Position numbers and translations under genes: made by a program | Shown here: positions 41,739-49,059 of the stretch, piece by piece | How positions within the stretch are numbered: position 1 is the stretch's first letter | Layout of the letters: the number at the start of each line of letters is the position of its first letter | Assembly (NCBI RefSeq): GCF_003260275.1 | Contig: NZ_QJHB01000004.1 | Location: 124,001-188,000 of the forward strand | DNA from: Homoserinimonas sp. OAct 916 | GTDB taxonomy: Bacteria; Actinomycetota; Actinomycetes; Actinomycetales; Microbacteriaceae | Length of the DNA: 64,000 nt | Reading direction: 5' to 3' | Notes under the pieces: model-generated | Database searches by the model: none | What the model saw: only the letters and a program-made list of their open reading frames with translations | What the model was told of the DNA's origin: nothing

Positions 41739-43460
41739 ATGGCCATCACCACTCCGCGCCCCTGGTTGAACAGTTACGCCCCGGGCGTTCCGCACGACAT
41801 CGAGTTGCCCACCGGCTCGCTCTACGACCTGGTCGAGGAGTCGATCCGAGCATTCCCCGACAACATCGCGCTCGAGTTCTTCGGCCGCGAGACGACCTAC
41901 CGTGCACTCGGTGACCAGATCGACCGGGCCGCAGAAGGCCTGCGCCTGCTCGGCGTGCAGAAGGGGAGCCCGGTGGCGATCGTGTTGCCGAACGCGCCGC
42001 AGCACATCATCGCGTTCTACGCGGTGCTGCGCCTCGGCGGCATCGTGATCGAGCACAACCCGCTGTACACCCCGCGCGAGCTGCGCCACCAGTTCGAGGA
42101 CCACGGCGCGAAGATCGTGATCGCCTGGGACAAGGTTGTCGCCTCGATCCAGGCCTTCCCGGCGGATATCGCGGTCGATGCGATCATCTCGATCGACATC
42201 ACCCGCGCGATGCCGTTAGCCACGCGTGCGATGTTGCGTCTGCCGATCACGAAGGCGCGCGAGTCACGGAGCGCCCTGACCACTCGGGTGCGCGGCACCC
42301 TCGACTGGCCCGAGCTGATTGCGAACGCGCCGATCAGTGAGCACATCATCCGCCCGGAGGCCGACGACGTTGCCCTGATCCAGTACACGAGCGGCACGAC
42401 CGGGCGGCCCAAGGGCGCCACGCTCACGCACCTGAACCTGAACGCGAATGCGGCGCAGGCCCGCGCCTGGGTGCCCACGGTCCCGCTCGGCACCGCCGTC
42501 GTCTACGCGGTGCTGCCCATGTTCCACGCCTACGGGCTCACCCTCTGCCTCACCTTCGCCATGAGCATGGGGGCGCGTCTGGTGCTGTTCCCGAAGTTCG
42601 ACCCCGACCTGGTGCTGAAGGTGATCAAGAAGCATCCGGCCACATTCCTGCCCGCGGTGCCGCCGATCTATGAGCGGCTCACGCACGCGGCGAAGGAGCA
42701 GAACGTGTCGCTCGCGGGGATCGAGATCGCGATCTCCGGCGCCATGCCGCTGACCGCGTCGGTCGTGGAACCGTGGGAGGGTCTCACCGGCGGCTACCTC
42801 GTCGAGGGCTACGGGCTCTCCGAGACCTCACCGGTGCTGATGGCGAACCCGGTGGCCAGCAGCCGCCGCGCCGGCACGGTCGGACTGCCGCTGCCGAACA
42901 CCGAGTTGCGCGTCGTCGATCCCGAGAACCCGGCGACGGATCGCGAATCCGGAGATCAAGGTGAGCTTCTGGTGCGCGGTCCCCAGGTGTTCTCCAGCTA
43001 CTGGCGGGAACCGGATGCCACGGCTGAGGTCTTCGTCGACGACCCCGACGGTGGCACCCCCTGGTTTCGCACCGGTGACATCGTCACCGTCGACAGCGAC
43101 GGGTTCGTGACGGTCGTCGACCGCATCAAAGAGTTGATCATCACCGGCGGGTTCAATGTGGCCCCCACCGAGGTGGAGGAGACGCTCTGCGAGGTCTCAG
43201 GAATCGCCGAGGCGGCCGTCGTGGGCATCCCGAGCGTGCACAGCGGCGAAGAGGTCGTTGCTGCGGTCGTACTGTACCCCGGCGCCGCGCTCGACGAGGC
43301 TGCTGCGCGAGCGTATGTGCGTGAGCGCCTCACCCCGTACAAGGTGCCCAAGCACATCACGGTCGTCGAAGAGCTGCCGAAGTCGTTGATCGGCAAGGTC
43401 TTGCGGCGGAGGGTGCGTGAGGAATTGTTGAAATCTGCGGGCACGTCAGAACAAGCCTGA
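41739..43460 (+). CDS. Long-chain fatty-acid-CoA ligase / AMP-binding enzyme
   Basis: 573 residues. ANL-superfamily motifs: YTSGTTGRPKGATLTH (A3, from about residue 216), GYGLSETSPVLMANP, WFRTGDIVTVDSDGFVTVVDRIKELIITGGFNVAPTEVEE, and the C-terminal catalytic lysine region PKSLIGKVLRRRVRE. It activates a carboxylic acid as acyl-AMP and then acyl-CoA. Chain-length preference is not visible. Monocistronic; followed by a 15-bp repeat array. Confidence 0.94.
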   Translation: MAITTPRPWLNSYAPGVPHDIELPTGSLYDLVEESIRAFPDNIALEFFGRETTYRALGDQIDRAAEGLRLLGVQKGSPVAIVLPNAPQHIIAFYAVLRLGGIVIEHNPLYTPRELRHQFEDHGAKIVIAWDKVVASIQAFPADIAVDAIISIDITRAMPLATRAMLRLPITKARESRSALTTRVRGTLDWPELIANAPISEHIIRPEADDVALIQYTSGTTGRPKGATLTHLNLNANAAQARAWVPTVPLGTAVVYAVLPMFHAYGLTLCLTFAMSMGARLVLFPKFDPDLVLKVIKKHPATFLPAVPPIYERLTHAAKEQNVSLAGIEIAISGAMPLTASVVEPWEGLTGGYLVEGYGLSETSPVLMANPVASSRRAGTVGLPLPNTELRVVDPENPATDRESGDQGELLVRGPQVFSSYWREPDATAEVFVDDPDGGTPWFRTGDIVTVDSDGFVTVVDRIKELIITGGFNVAPTEVEETLCEVSGIAEAAVVGIPSVHSGEEVVAAVVLYPGAALDEAAARAYVRERLTPYKVPKHITVVEELPKSLIGKVLRRRVREELLKSAGTSEQA

Positions 43461-43502
43461 AGCGTCCCTAGATCAGGGCACCGCTGAGTTGCGCGTCGCA
43501 CG

Positions 43503-43595
43503 GTGCCACATCACGGAGCGCTGCGTCACGGGGTGCTGCATCACGGGGTGCTGCGTCACGGGGTGCTGCGCCGCAGAGGGTGCTCCATCACAGGG
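43503..43595. repeat. 15-bp tandem repeat after acyl-CoA ligase
   Basis: About five to six units close to GTGCTGCRTCACGGG, best conserved at 43518-43562 and decaying to both sides. The spacer 43461-43726 contains nothing else supported. Confidence 0.88.
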
Positions 43596-43677
43596 TGCTA
43601 ACCCACAGGGGGCTCAGCCTGTTCAACACGGTCAGCGGTGGGCTCGACCAGTCACCCCTGTCGGAACCTACTCGCGG

Positions 43678-43746
43678 TCAGTTTTTTCGTGGTCAGTTCT
43701 TGTTCGTGGTCAGTTCTTGTTCGTGGTCAGTGTTTGTTCTTGGTCA
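43678..43746. repeat. 17-bp tandem repeat overlapping the end of the 45-residue gene
   Basis: Four units spaced exactly 17 bp, each containing GGTCA; the units at 43696-43712 and 43713-43729 are identical (GTTCTTGTTCGTGGTCA). The unit encoding the last codons carries the real stop (TCA at 43727-43729 on the plus strand), so downstream units are copies of the gene end. Confidence 0.9.
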
Positions 43747-43864
43747 GATCCTCAACCTCGGGGTGCAATTTGGCATCCGCCTTGGCGTGCTTGGCCGCGC
43801 GTTTCTCTTTGATCGATTTTCCGTGCGCTTTCGAACTGGTCTGGTGGGGTGATTTGTCGGGCAT
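43727..43864 (-). CDS. Small basic conserved protein (45 residues)
   Basis: Reads MPDKSPHQTSSKAHGKSIKE, then KRAAKHAKADAKLHPEVEDL and ends TKNKH. AAGGAG lies 6 nt before the ATG. It is strongly Lys/His/Ala-rich and likely disordered; similar 40-60-residue proteins beginning MPDKSP with a KSIKEKRAAK block occur widely in actinobacteria (recollection). Function unknown; a nucleic-acid or ribosome association is only a guess. Its 3' end has been duplicated in tandem. Confidence 0.85.
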   Translation of the reverse strand: MPDKSPHQTSSKAHGKSIKEKRAAKHAKADAKLHPEVEDLTKNKH

Positions 43865-44111
43865 GGTGGACTCCTTCGCGCGCCGGGGCCGTCGGAAGTC
43901 CCGTGTTCACAGGGTACGCTCGCCGGCCCGTGGCATGCCCGATTTTCAGCAAGTCGGATGCTTGGCGCGGTGTATGGCCTGCTACACGACCTGTTGCTCC
44001 GACGACTACCCGCCGTGGTCGGCCTCCACCCCCAGCCAGCCGCGTCGGTCGGGGAGTTCCGAGGCACGAGGAATCACCACGAGGCACGGCCCCGGTCAAC
44101 CATCCGGGGCA
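43865..44111. other. Spacer, nothing recognised
   Basis: About 250 bp between the small basic protein gene and the repeat array beyond the HEAT-protein gene. No gene, tRNA or clear hairpin was seen; TACCCT on the minus strand near 43907-43912 may be the -10 of the small gene. Confidence 0.4.
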
Positions 44112-44181
44112 TTCAGCGCCTGTTTTCCAGCGCCTGTTGTTCAGCGCAGGATGTTCAGCGTAGGTTGTTCAGCGCAGCCGC
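44112..44181. repeat. 14-bp tandem repeat containing the HEAT-protein stop codon
   Basis: Units of TTCAGCGYAGGWTG at 14-bp spacing, with TCA triplets at 44141, 44155 and 44169. The last is the stop codon of the adjacent minus-strand gene; the others are downstream copies, and two more diverged units lie at 44112-44140. Confidence 0.88.
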
Positions 44182-44714
44182 TCCCGGAGTGCATCTCGTG
44201 ACTGTTGCGCGGTGCGACGAACCTCGATGTCCGGGTCGTGCACGAGCGCGGCGATGGCGTCGACGTGCTCCGCGGTGCCCTGTGCAGCCAGGGCTCGCAG
44301 GGCCCCGGCACGCACCCGGGGCACGTCATCGGTCAGCATCTTCACCAACTTCGGAGCCACCTGCAGGTCGCGCATCAGCACGACCCGTGCGCACATCTCG
44401 CGCACCCGCCAGGCCTGGTTGGTCAGGCCGACGACGACGTAGGGTGCGGCGAGCGCCTCATCCCAGGCGTGCAGGAACACGCGCGCTCCCCACAGTTCGG
44501 GCCAGTACAGGGCCGGAGCCCCCTCGAGGATGCCGAGGGCGTGGCGACCGCCCGCGTAGAGCAGAAAATCTTTGCCGGCGTTCTTCGCCCGCAACAGGGT
44601 CACCGCGTTCTCGATCACCGCCCTCTCGCCGTAGTGTGCTATCGCCGCCTGCAGCCTCTCGGCTGTGGGGAGATCGAGCGGGATGTCGGGGTGCAGTTCA
44701 CGGGACTTGTTCAT
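44169..44714 (-). CDS. HEAT-repeat protein
   Basis: 181 residues from ATG 44714. The C-terminal half is helical repeats: QAWRVREMCARVVLMRDLQVAPKLVKMLTDDVPRVRAGALRALAAQGTAEHVDAIAALVHDPDIEVRRTAQ is HEAT/armadillo-like. The N-terminal half contains GKDFLLYAGGRHALGILEGAP. Such scaffolds bind proteins; no enzymatic motif is visible. The 44816 start is rejected because its extra 34 residues have no SD and no fold. Confidence 0.85.
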   Translation of the reverse strand: MNKSRELHPDIPLDLPTAERLQAAIAHYGERAVIENAVTLLRAKNAGKDFLLYAGGRHALGILEGAPALYWPELWGARVFLHAWDEALAAPYVVVGLTNQAWRVREMCARVVLMRDLQVAPKLVKMLTDDVPRVRAGALRALAAQGTAEHVDAIAALVHDPDIEVRRTAQQSRDALRERLR

Positions 44715-44844
44715 GGCGCTGCCCACTTTACCGGGCGCCCCCTGCGGCGGGGGTGCGAGACGACTCCTCGTACCTCGGAATCGCTCGACGCCCGCGAAGT
44801 CCAGGAGGAAAGGCATGCCGGCCCTCTCTGGGCAGTGTGTTATG

Positions 44845-44988
44845 TCTCAGGACAGCGGTGACGGTTCTGCATCAGGACATCGGTGACGGTTCTGCATCAG
44901 GACAGCGGTGACAGTTCTGCATCAGGACAGCGGTGACAGTTCTGCATCAGGACATCGGTGACAGTTCTGCATCAGGACAGCGGTGACG
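44845..44988. repeat. 25-bp tandem repeat, five full copies, IS-end-like sequence
   Basis: Full units at 44864-44888, 44889-44913, 44914-44938, 44939-44963 and 44964-44988 (GTTCTGCATCAGGACAKCGG followed by TGACR), preceded by the partial TCTCAGGACAGCGGTGACG. The phrase ATGTCTCAGGACA followed by CATCAGGACATCGGTGAC recalls terminal repeats of IS481-family elements in related genera (recollection, unverified). No transposase is present. The rest of the 44715-45130 spacer is featureless. Confidence 0.8.
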
Positions 44989-45130
44989 GTCTCCTCCTGA
45001 AGTCTTGAACTTGAAGGCCGAACAGCCTGTCGCTCAAATATGCAGGAGGAGAGCCGCGCCGAGCTTGTCTCTGCGTCGGCGGCGGTGTCGTCCTGAGTTT
45101 TTCTGGGTGAGGTGCGGTGTACCCGGCGGG

Positions 45131-46396
45131 CTACAGGGAAACGCCGACGAGCACGGGTTCGGGCTGCAGCAGCACGCCGAACTCGGCGAGCACGCGCCCC
45201 TGTACGAAGCGGGCCAATTCGGCCACCTCGGCCGCGGTCGCCCCGCCACGGTTCGTCAGCGCCAACGTGTGCTTGCTGGAGATGGCCGCCCGCGAGCCGG
45301 GCAGAGCGAAGCCACGCGCGATACCGGCGTTCTCTATCAGCCAGGCGGCACTGAGCTTGACCGCGCCTTCCCGAGCGTCGGCACCGGCGCTCGAGCCTGA
45401 AGATTTCGCCATCGCGCCGGTGATCTCGGATGCGTGATCGTGCGATACGCCGTGCCCCGCAGCCCGGCCACCCGCTCCCCCCGCTGTTTCTTCACCGGCG
45501 GGCCCGCGAGCATCAGCATCGTCGTCGGCGCCGTGCAACGGGGTGATGGTGTCTTGGGCATCGGCGACCAGCGGCCAGCGTGGGCAACCCGCGGGCAACC
45601 CGCGGGCAAAGTTCTCGCTCACGATCGGGTTCGTGAAGAATGACCCGGCACTGACCGAATCGGGGTCTGCGGCATCCAGCACCATACCCTTCGAGGCCCG
45701 CAGCTCGAGCACCGCTCGGCGCACCTCGACCAGCTCGACCCGGTCGCCGAGAGACACGCCCAATGCCGTCGCCAACTGCCCGTAGGCGACCGGCATGCTT
45801 CGCCCGGATGCCGAACCCTCCCCCTCGAACAGTTGCAGCTCGATCGCCAGAACGATGCCGATCTGCAGTTTCTGCTTCAGCCTCGAGGTGCGGTAGCCGA
45901 GCTCGAGATCGGAGGCGGGGATCCGCGTGACCTGGTCGGTGTCCTGGTCGAGAAAATGTATGGCGACCAGGCTGGACGACAATTCCTGCCCGTACGCGCC
46001 GATGTTCTGCACCGGGGCGGCGCCCGCGCATCCGGGAATCCCCGACAGCGCCTCGATCCCGGCCCAGCCGTGGGCGACCGTGTGCGCGACCAGATCGTCC
46101 CACCTCTCGCCCGCCGCGACCTTGAGGTGGATCGTGCGGCCATCCGGCGTCTGACCCGAGGTCGGCAGTTCTTCTATCCCCCGGGTGACCAGCCGGATCA
46201 CGGTGCCATCGAAACCGTCATCGGATGCCACGGTGTTCGACCCGCCGCCGAGCAGCAACCACTCGTCGCCGGTTCGCCACACCGTGATCGCGGTCTCGAC
46301 CAGCTCCGCGGTGGTGGCCGGGGCGACCAGTTGCTCGGGCACTCCGCCGACGCGGATGGTCGTCAGCTCTGATAGTGGTGGCACCGATGATGTCAT
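45131..46396 (-). CDS. murB: UDP-N-acetylmuramate dehydrogenase with low-complexity insertion
   Basis: 421 residues; reduces UDP-GlcNAc-enolpyruvate in peptidoglycan synthesis. FAD-binding LLLGGGSNTV (48-57), IPGCAGAAPVQNIGAYGQE, GYRTSRLK, catalytic Ser in SAGSFFTNPIVS (Ser252) and the C-terminal SAAWLIENAGIARGFALPGSRAAIS are conserved. Residues 286-346 are an Asp/Gly/Ala/His-rich insert not found in most MurB proteins, giving about 60 extra residues, just after the catalytic Ser domain. This parallels the insert in NadE. Confidence 0.95.
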   Translation of the reverse strand: MTSSVPPLSELTTIRVGGVPEQLVAPATTAELVETAITVWRTGDEWLLLGGGSNTVASDDGFDGTVIRLVTRGIEELPTSGQTPDGRTIHLKVAAGERWDDLVAHTVAHGWAGIEALSGIPGCAGAAPVQNIGAYGQELSSSLVAIHFLDQDTDQVTRIPASDLELGYRTSRLKQKLQIGIVLAIELQLFEGEGSASGRSMPVAYGQLATALGVSLGDRVELVEVRRAVLELRASKGMVLDAADPDSVSAGSFFTNPIVSENFARGLPAGCPRWPLVADAQDTITPLHGADDDADARGPAGEETAGGAGGRAAGHGVSHDHASEITGAMAKSSGSSAGADAREGAVKLSAAWLIENAGIARGFALPGSRAAISSKHTLALTNRGGATAAEVAELARFVQGRVLAEFGVLLQPEPVLVGVSL

Positions 46397-46427
46397 GATT
46401 CTCGCGTCGTGGATCTCTGGGTGCCGG

Positions 46428-46847
46428 TCACGCCAGAAAGACGCGCGCCTGCGCCTTTCCGAGCACGGTCTGGTCGTTGAAGGTGACCGTCAGGTCGATG
46501 CGGCACGCAGAGTCTTCGATCTGGCCGACCTTCGCGACCACACGCACGTGGGCACCGTCTGCCGCATCCACTGGCACCGGGCGGGTGAACCGCACCTGGT
46601 AGTCGGCGATGCGTCCGGGGTCGCCGATCCAGTCGACGACCGGCTGCACCGCGAAACCCATGGTGAGCATGCCGTGGGCAAGAACGCCGGGAAGGCCCAC
46701 GTCGACGGCCACGTCGTCACGGTAGTGGATCGGGTTGAAGTCACCCGACGCGCCTGCATAACGCACAAGGCTGTCGCGGCTGAGCGTGAACTCGCCCTCG
46801 GCGACAATGTCGCCCACGGTCAACTGGTCGGATCTCACGGCGTTCAT
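46428..46847 (-). CDS. MaoC-domain (3R)-hydroxyacyl-ACP dehydratase subunit, HadB-type
   Basis: 139 residues. Hotdog fold with the hydratase motif YAGASGDFNPIHYRDDVAVDVGLPGVLAHGMLTMG, giving the catalytic Asp and His. In mycobacteria HadAB/HadBC catalyse the dehydration step of type II fatty acid/mycolate elongation; in this organism general fatty-acid synthesis or an acyl-CoA hydratase role is more likely. Its ATG overlaps the stop of the HadA-like gene (ATGA), indicating an obligate pair. Confidence 0.92.
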   Translation of the reverse strand: MNAVRSDQLTVGDIVAEGEFTLSRDSLVRYAGASGDFNPIHYRDDVAVDVGLPGVLAHGMLTMGFAVQPVVDWIGDPGRIADYQVRFTRPVPVDAADGAHVRVVAKVGQIEDSACRIDLTVTFNDQTVLGKAQARVFLA

Positions 46848-47290
46848 TCGTCTCCCCTGACGACGAGAGTGGAGGTCGCGGTCACCACGTGCGCGCCGGC
46901 CTGGTCGACGATCTCCGAGACCGCGGTCACCATGGAGTGCCCGCCCAGCGACTTGACGCTGGCAACGGTGAGGGTGGCGGTGAGCTCATCGCCCGCGACG
47001 ATCGGCCGAGTGAAGGTGAAGCGCTGGTCGCCGTGCACCACGCGGGTGAAGTCGATGCCGGCATCCGGTTCGGCCAGCAATTGGGCCAGGGTGGCCTCTT
47101 GCACGACCACCGGGAAGGTCGGCGGCGCAACCACGTCGGCGTAACCCGCGGCGCGCGCGGCTTCCGGGTCATGATTGATCGGATGCGTGGCGAAGACGGC
47201 GCGGGAGAACTCGCGGATCTTCTCCCGCCCGACAAGGTAGGGGGCGACCGGGGCGAAGGTGCGGCCGGCGATATCTGGGTTGACTGACAC
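46844..47290 (-). CDS. FAS1-like dehydratase subunit, HadA-type
   Basis: 148 residues from GTG 47290. Hotdog domain lacking the catalytic His/Asp motif (IREFSRAVFATHPINHDPEAARAAGYADVVAPPTFPVV), the usual partner of a HadB-type catalytic subunit. TAGAAT at 47297-47302 (minus) precedes the GTG by 6 nt with no SD, so the operon is probably leaderless. murB follows the pair at 32 bp. Confidence 0.92.
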   Translation of the reverse strand: MSVNPDIAGRTFAPVAPYLVGREKIREFSRAVFATHPINHDPEAARAAGYADVVAPPTFPVVVQEATLAQLLAEPDAGIDFTRVVHGDQRFTFTRPIVAGDELTATLTVASVKSLGGHSMVTAVSEIVDQAGAHVVTATSTLVVRGDE

Positions 47291-47397
47291 CCGACCATTC
47301 TATTCAGGCGCGGTTCTGATCAGGCGCGGTTCTCTTCAGGCGCTGTCGGCGGCCGCCGGGCACAGCCGCGGAGCGGTGTCACGGCTCGCGGTTAACA

Positions 47398-47431
47398 GCA
47401 GAACCCCGCCGCCACAGGGGCAAACGGGGTT
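47398..47431 (-). terminator. Hairpin after the 26-residue peptide gene
   Basis: GAACCCCG and CGGGGTTC pair perfectly across a 16-nt loop, about 70 nt beyond the peptide stop and about 110 nt before the HadA start. No U-tract. It makes the peptide gene a separate unit. Confidence 0.65.
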
Positions 47432-47499
47432 CGGTGCAGTTGGGTACTGCAGTGGCTGACGGTCGGAGCTGGTGCTTCGTGTCAGCCGAGTGACGCGGC

Positions 47500-47580
47500 C
47501 TACTGGCAGCTGTCACACTGCAGAAGGTCCATCGGGTCAACGGGAACTGAATAGCCGTCAACATTGTTGTCGTAATCCAT
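47500..47580 (-). CDS. 26-residue cysteine-containing peptide, function unknown
   Basis: Reads MDYDNNVDGYSVPVDPMD and ends LLQCDSCQ. GAGGAGG lies 5 nt before the ATG, the best SD in the window. A promoter with TGACAG (47680-47685) and TATAGT (47657-47662), 17-bp spacer, lies upstream with a leader of about 70 nt. The peptide is acidic, with a DPMD turn and a C-terminal CxxC two residues from the end. Possibilities: a ribosomally made, modified peptide or metal-binding peptide; a cysteine-responsive leader; or a short regulatory peptide. I do not recognise the family. Confidence 0.82.
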   Translation of the reverse strand: MDYDNNVDGYSVPVDPMDLLQCDSCQ

Positions 47581-47656
47581 GGGTGCCTCCTCAGGTATCT
47601 TGGTGGTTCTTCGGCTGAAACGTGATTATGTCTCTGCCGCGCCTTTGCGGTTCTTC

Positions 47657-47685
47657 ACTATATAACGGGAATGACACCCCTGTCA
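47657..47685 (-). promoter_or_regulatory. Consensus-type promoter of the 26-residue peptide gene
   Basis: On the minus strand, TGACAG at 47685-47680 and TATAGT at 47662-47657 are separated by exactly 17 bp. The expected transcription start is near 47650. Such a near-consensus promoter stands out in this GC-rich window. Confidence 0.75.
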
Positions 47686-47743
47686 TTCCACTACATGTAG
47701 TGTTTTGAGGTTTTACCTCACTATCCCGCGAGAATACGCGGGA
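47668..47743. promoter_or_regulatory. Four consecutive inverted repeats at the peptide promoter
   Basis: IR1 GGAATGACA-CCCC-TGTCATTCC (47668-47689, 9-bp arms) covers the -35 and spacer. IR2 CACTACATGTAGTG (47689-47702) is a 14-bp perfect palindrome. IR3 TGAGGT-TTT-ACCTCA (47706-47720). IR4 TCCCGCG-AGAATA-CGCGGGA (47724-47743). All are perfect. Probable operators; IR2 resembles TACA/TGTA sites of BlaI/MecI-type repressors, which is only suggestive. Confidence 0.85.
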
Positions 47744-47890
47744 CCACCGACATTTAAGATTTTTCGACACGCCGAGGCGCGTGTTCGCGGCACGGTTTCG
47801 AGGACAAATTACATACCGGACCACGGTTCTGGCTCGACATTTCTCCCTGCTGGCGGCGGCCGCGACGCCCCAGACGGTTAGCATGGCGAG
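47744..47890. other. A+T-richer spacer before the nucleoside hydrolase gene
   Basis: About 150 bp, less GC-rich than its surroundings; no gene seen. It presumably holds the rightward promoter for the nucleoside hydrolase. Confidence 0.4.
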
Positions 47891-48847
47891 ATGCAACAAA
47901 TGATTCTGGATGTCGACACCGGCATCGACGATGCACTCGCCCTTCTCGTGGCAGTGCGCCACCCTGACGTGAACGTGCGCGCGGTCACCTGTGTGGCGGG
48001 AAATGCCAGCCTCGAGCAGGTCGTGCGCAACACCCTGAAAGTGCTGGACGTTGCCGGGGCCGGCGACATCCCGGTCGCCGCCGGGGCCCCCCGCCCGTTG
48101 CTGGCGGAGGCCCGCCATGCCGCCCACGTGCACGGGAACGACGGGCTCGCCGACCTCGGGCTTCCGGAGTCAACACGCCAGATCGAGCCGATTCACGCCG
48201 TCGAACTGCTGCGCCGCGAGATTCTTGCCAGCCCGACCCCGGTCACCCTGGTTCCGCTGGCGCCGATGACGAACATCGCCCTGTTGGTGCGCATGTATCC
48301 CGAAGCCCTGGCAAACGTCGAGCGCATCGTCTTCATGGGCGGATCCGCATCGGTGGGCAATGCCACCGCCGTGGCGGAGTTCAACACCTGGCATGACCCG
48401 GAGGCGGCAGAGATTGTGTTGAGTGCCGGGGTGCCGATCACCATGTATGGGCTGGACGTGTTCTATTCGGTCACGGTTGCCGCGGAGGACATCACCCGGC
48501 TCGTCGCGGCGGCCGAACCGGGGGCCCAGTTGGCCGGGCGCCTGCTGCAGCACATCGTCAGTGTGAAGGGCGGCGAGGTGCGTGTCGCGGGTGAGGGCAA
48601 CGGCGACATCGGCGATGCGGGCGCCGTGTGCGCCGCGATCGACCCCGAGGGCGTGCGCACCGTGAACCTGCCGGTTCGCGTCAGCCTCGGCGACGCACTC
48701 ACCCGCGGCCAGACGGTCGTTGACCACCGCACGGCCGGTCACGAGCAGGAGGGTGCGGGCGATCACGGGTTCAACCCGATCGACGTCGCCCTCGGGGTCG
48801 ACGGTGTCCGCTACGCGAAACTGTTTCTGGACACCATCACGGCGTAA
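47891..48847 (+). CDS. Inosine/uridine-preferring nucleoside hydrolase
   Basis: 318 residues. Calcium-binding N-terminal motif ILDVDTGIDDALAL (DxDxxxDD), VTCVAGNASLEQVVRNTLKVL, VPLAPMTNIALLVRMYP, VFMGGSASVGNATAVAEFNTWHDPEAAEIVLSAG and GLDVFYSV are all typical of IUNH. It splits ribonucleosides to base and ribose for salvage. The ATG at 47891 lacks an SD and has TTAGCAT just upstream, so it may be leaderless. No clear operon partner. Confidence 0.94.
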   Translation: MQQMILDVDTGIDDALALLVAVRHPDVNVRAVTCVAGNASLEQVVRNTLKVLDVAGAGDIPVAAGAPRPLLAEARHAAHVHGNDGLADLGLPESTRQIEPIHAVELLRREILASPTPVTLVPLAPMTNIALLVRMYPEALANVERIVFMGGSASVGNATAVAEFNTWHDPEAAEIVLSAGVPITMYGLDVFYSVTVAAEDITRLVAAAEPGAQLAGRLLQHIVSVKGGEVRVAGEGNGDIGDAGAVCAAIDPEGVRTVNLPVRVSLGDALTRGQTVVDHRTAGHEQEGAGDHGFNPIDVALGVDGVRYAKLFLDTITA

Positions 48848-49059
48848 GCGGGTTTGCGCGCCGCGCCACTCCGCGGCCGCACCACGCTCAACTGGCCGAA
48901 GAATCGCTGGCGACCGTCTCAAAGCCCCGGACGGCGCAGGTTTTGGCAGGATTTCTTGTTGCCCAGACTCCCTCGATCCGCAGGGTTGCGAGGCGGTTTC
49001 GAGCCAATCATCCTTCGCCGGATCGCTTGGCCCCCGTCAAGCCTGCGCTCGGCGACGCG

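Noticed and set aside
43752-44099. Minus-strand frames overlapping the 45-residue gene
   Set aside because: Different frame from the SD-preceded small gene; Arg/Pro/Gly-rich without a motif.
44845-44988. CRISPR-like array of 25-bp repeats
   Set aside because: Units are contiguous without unique spacers.
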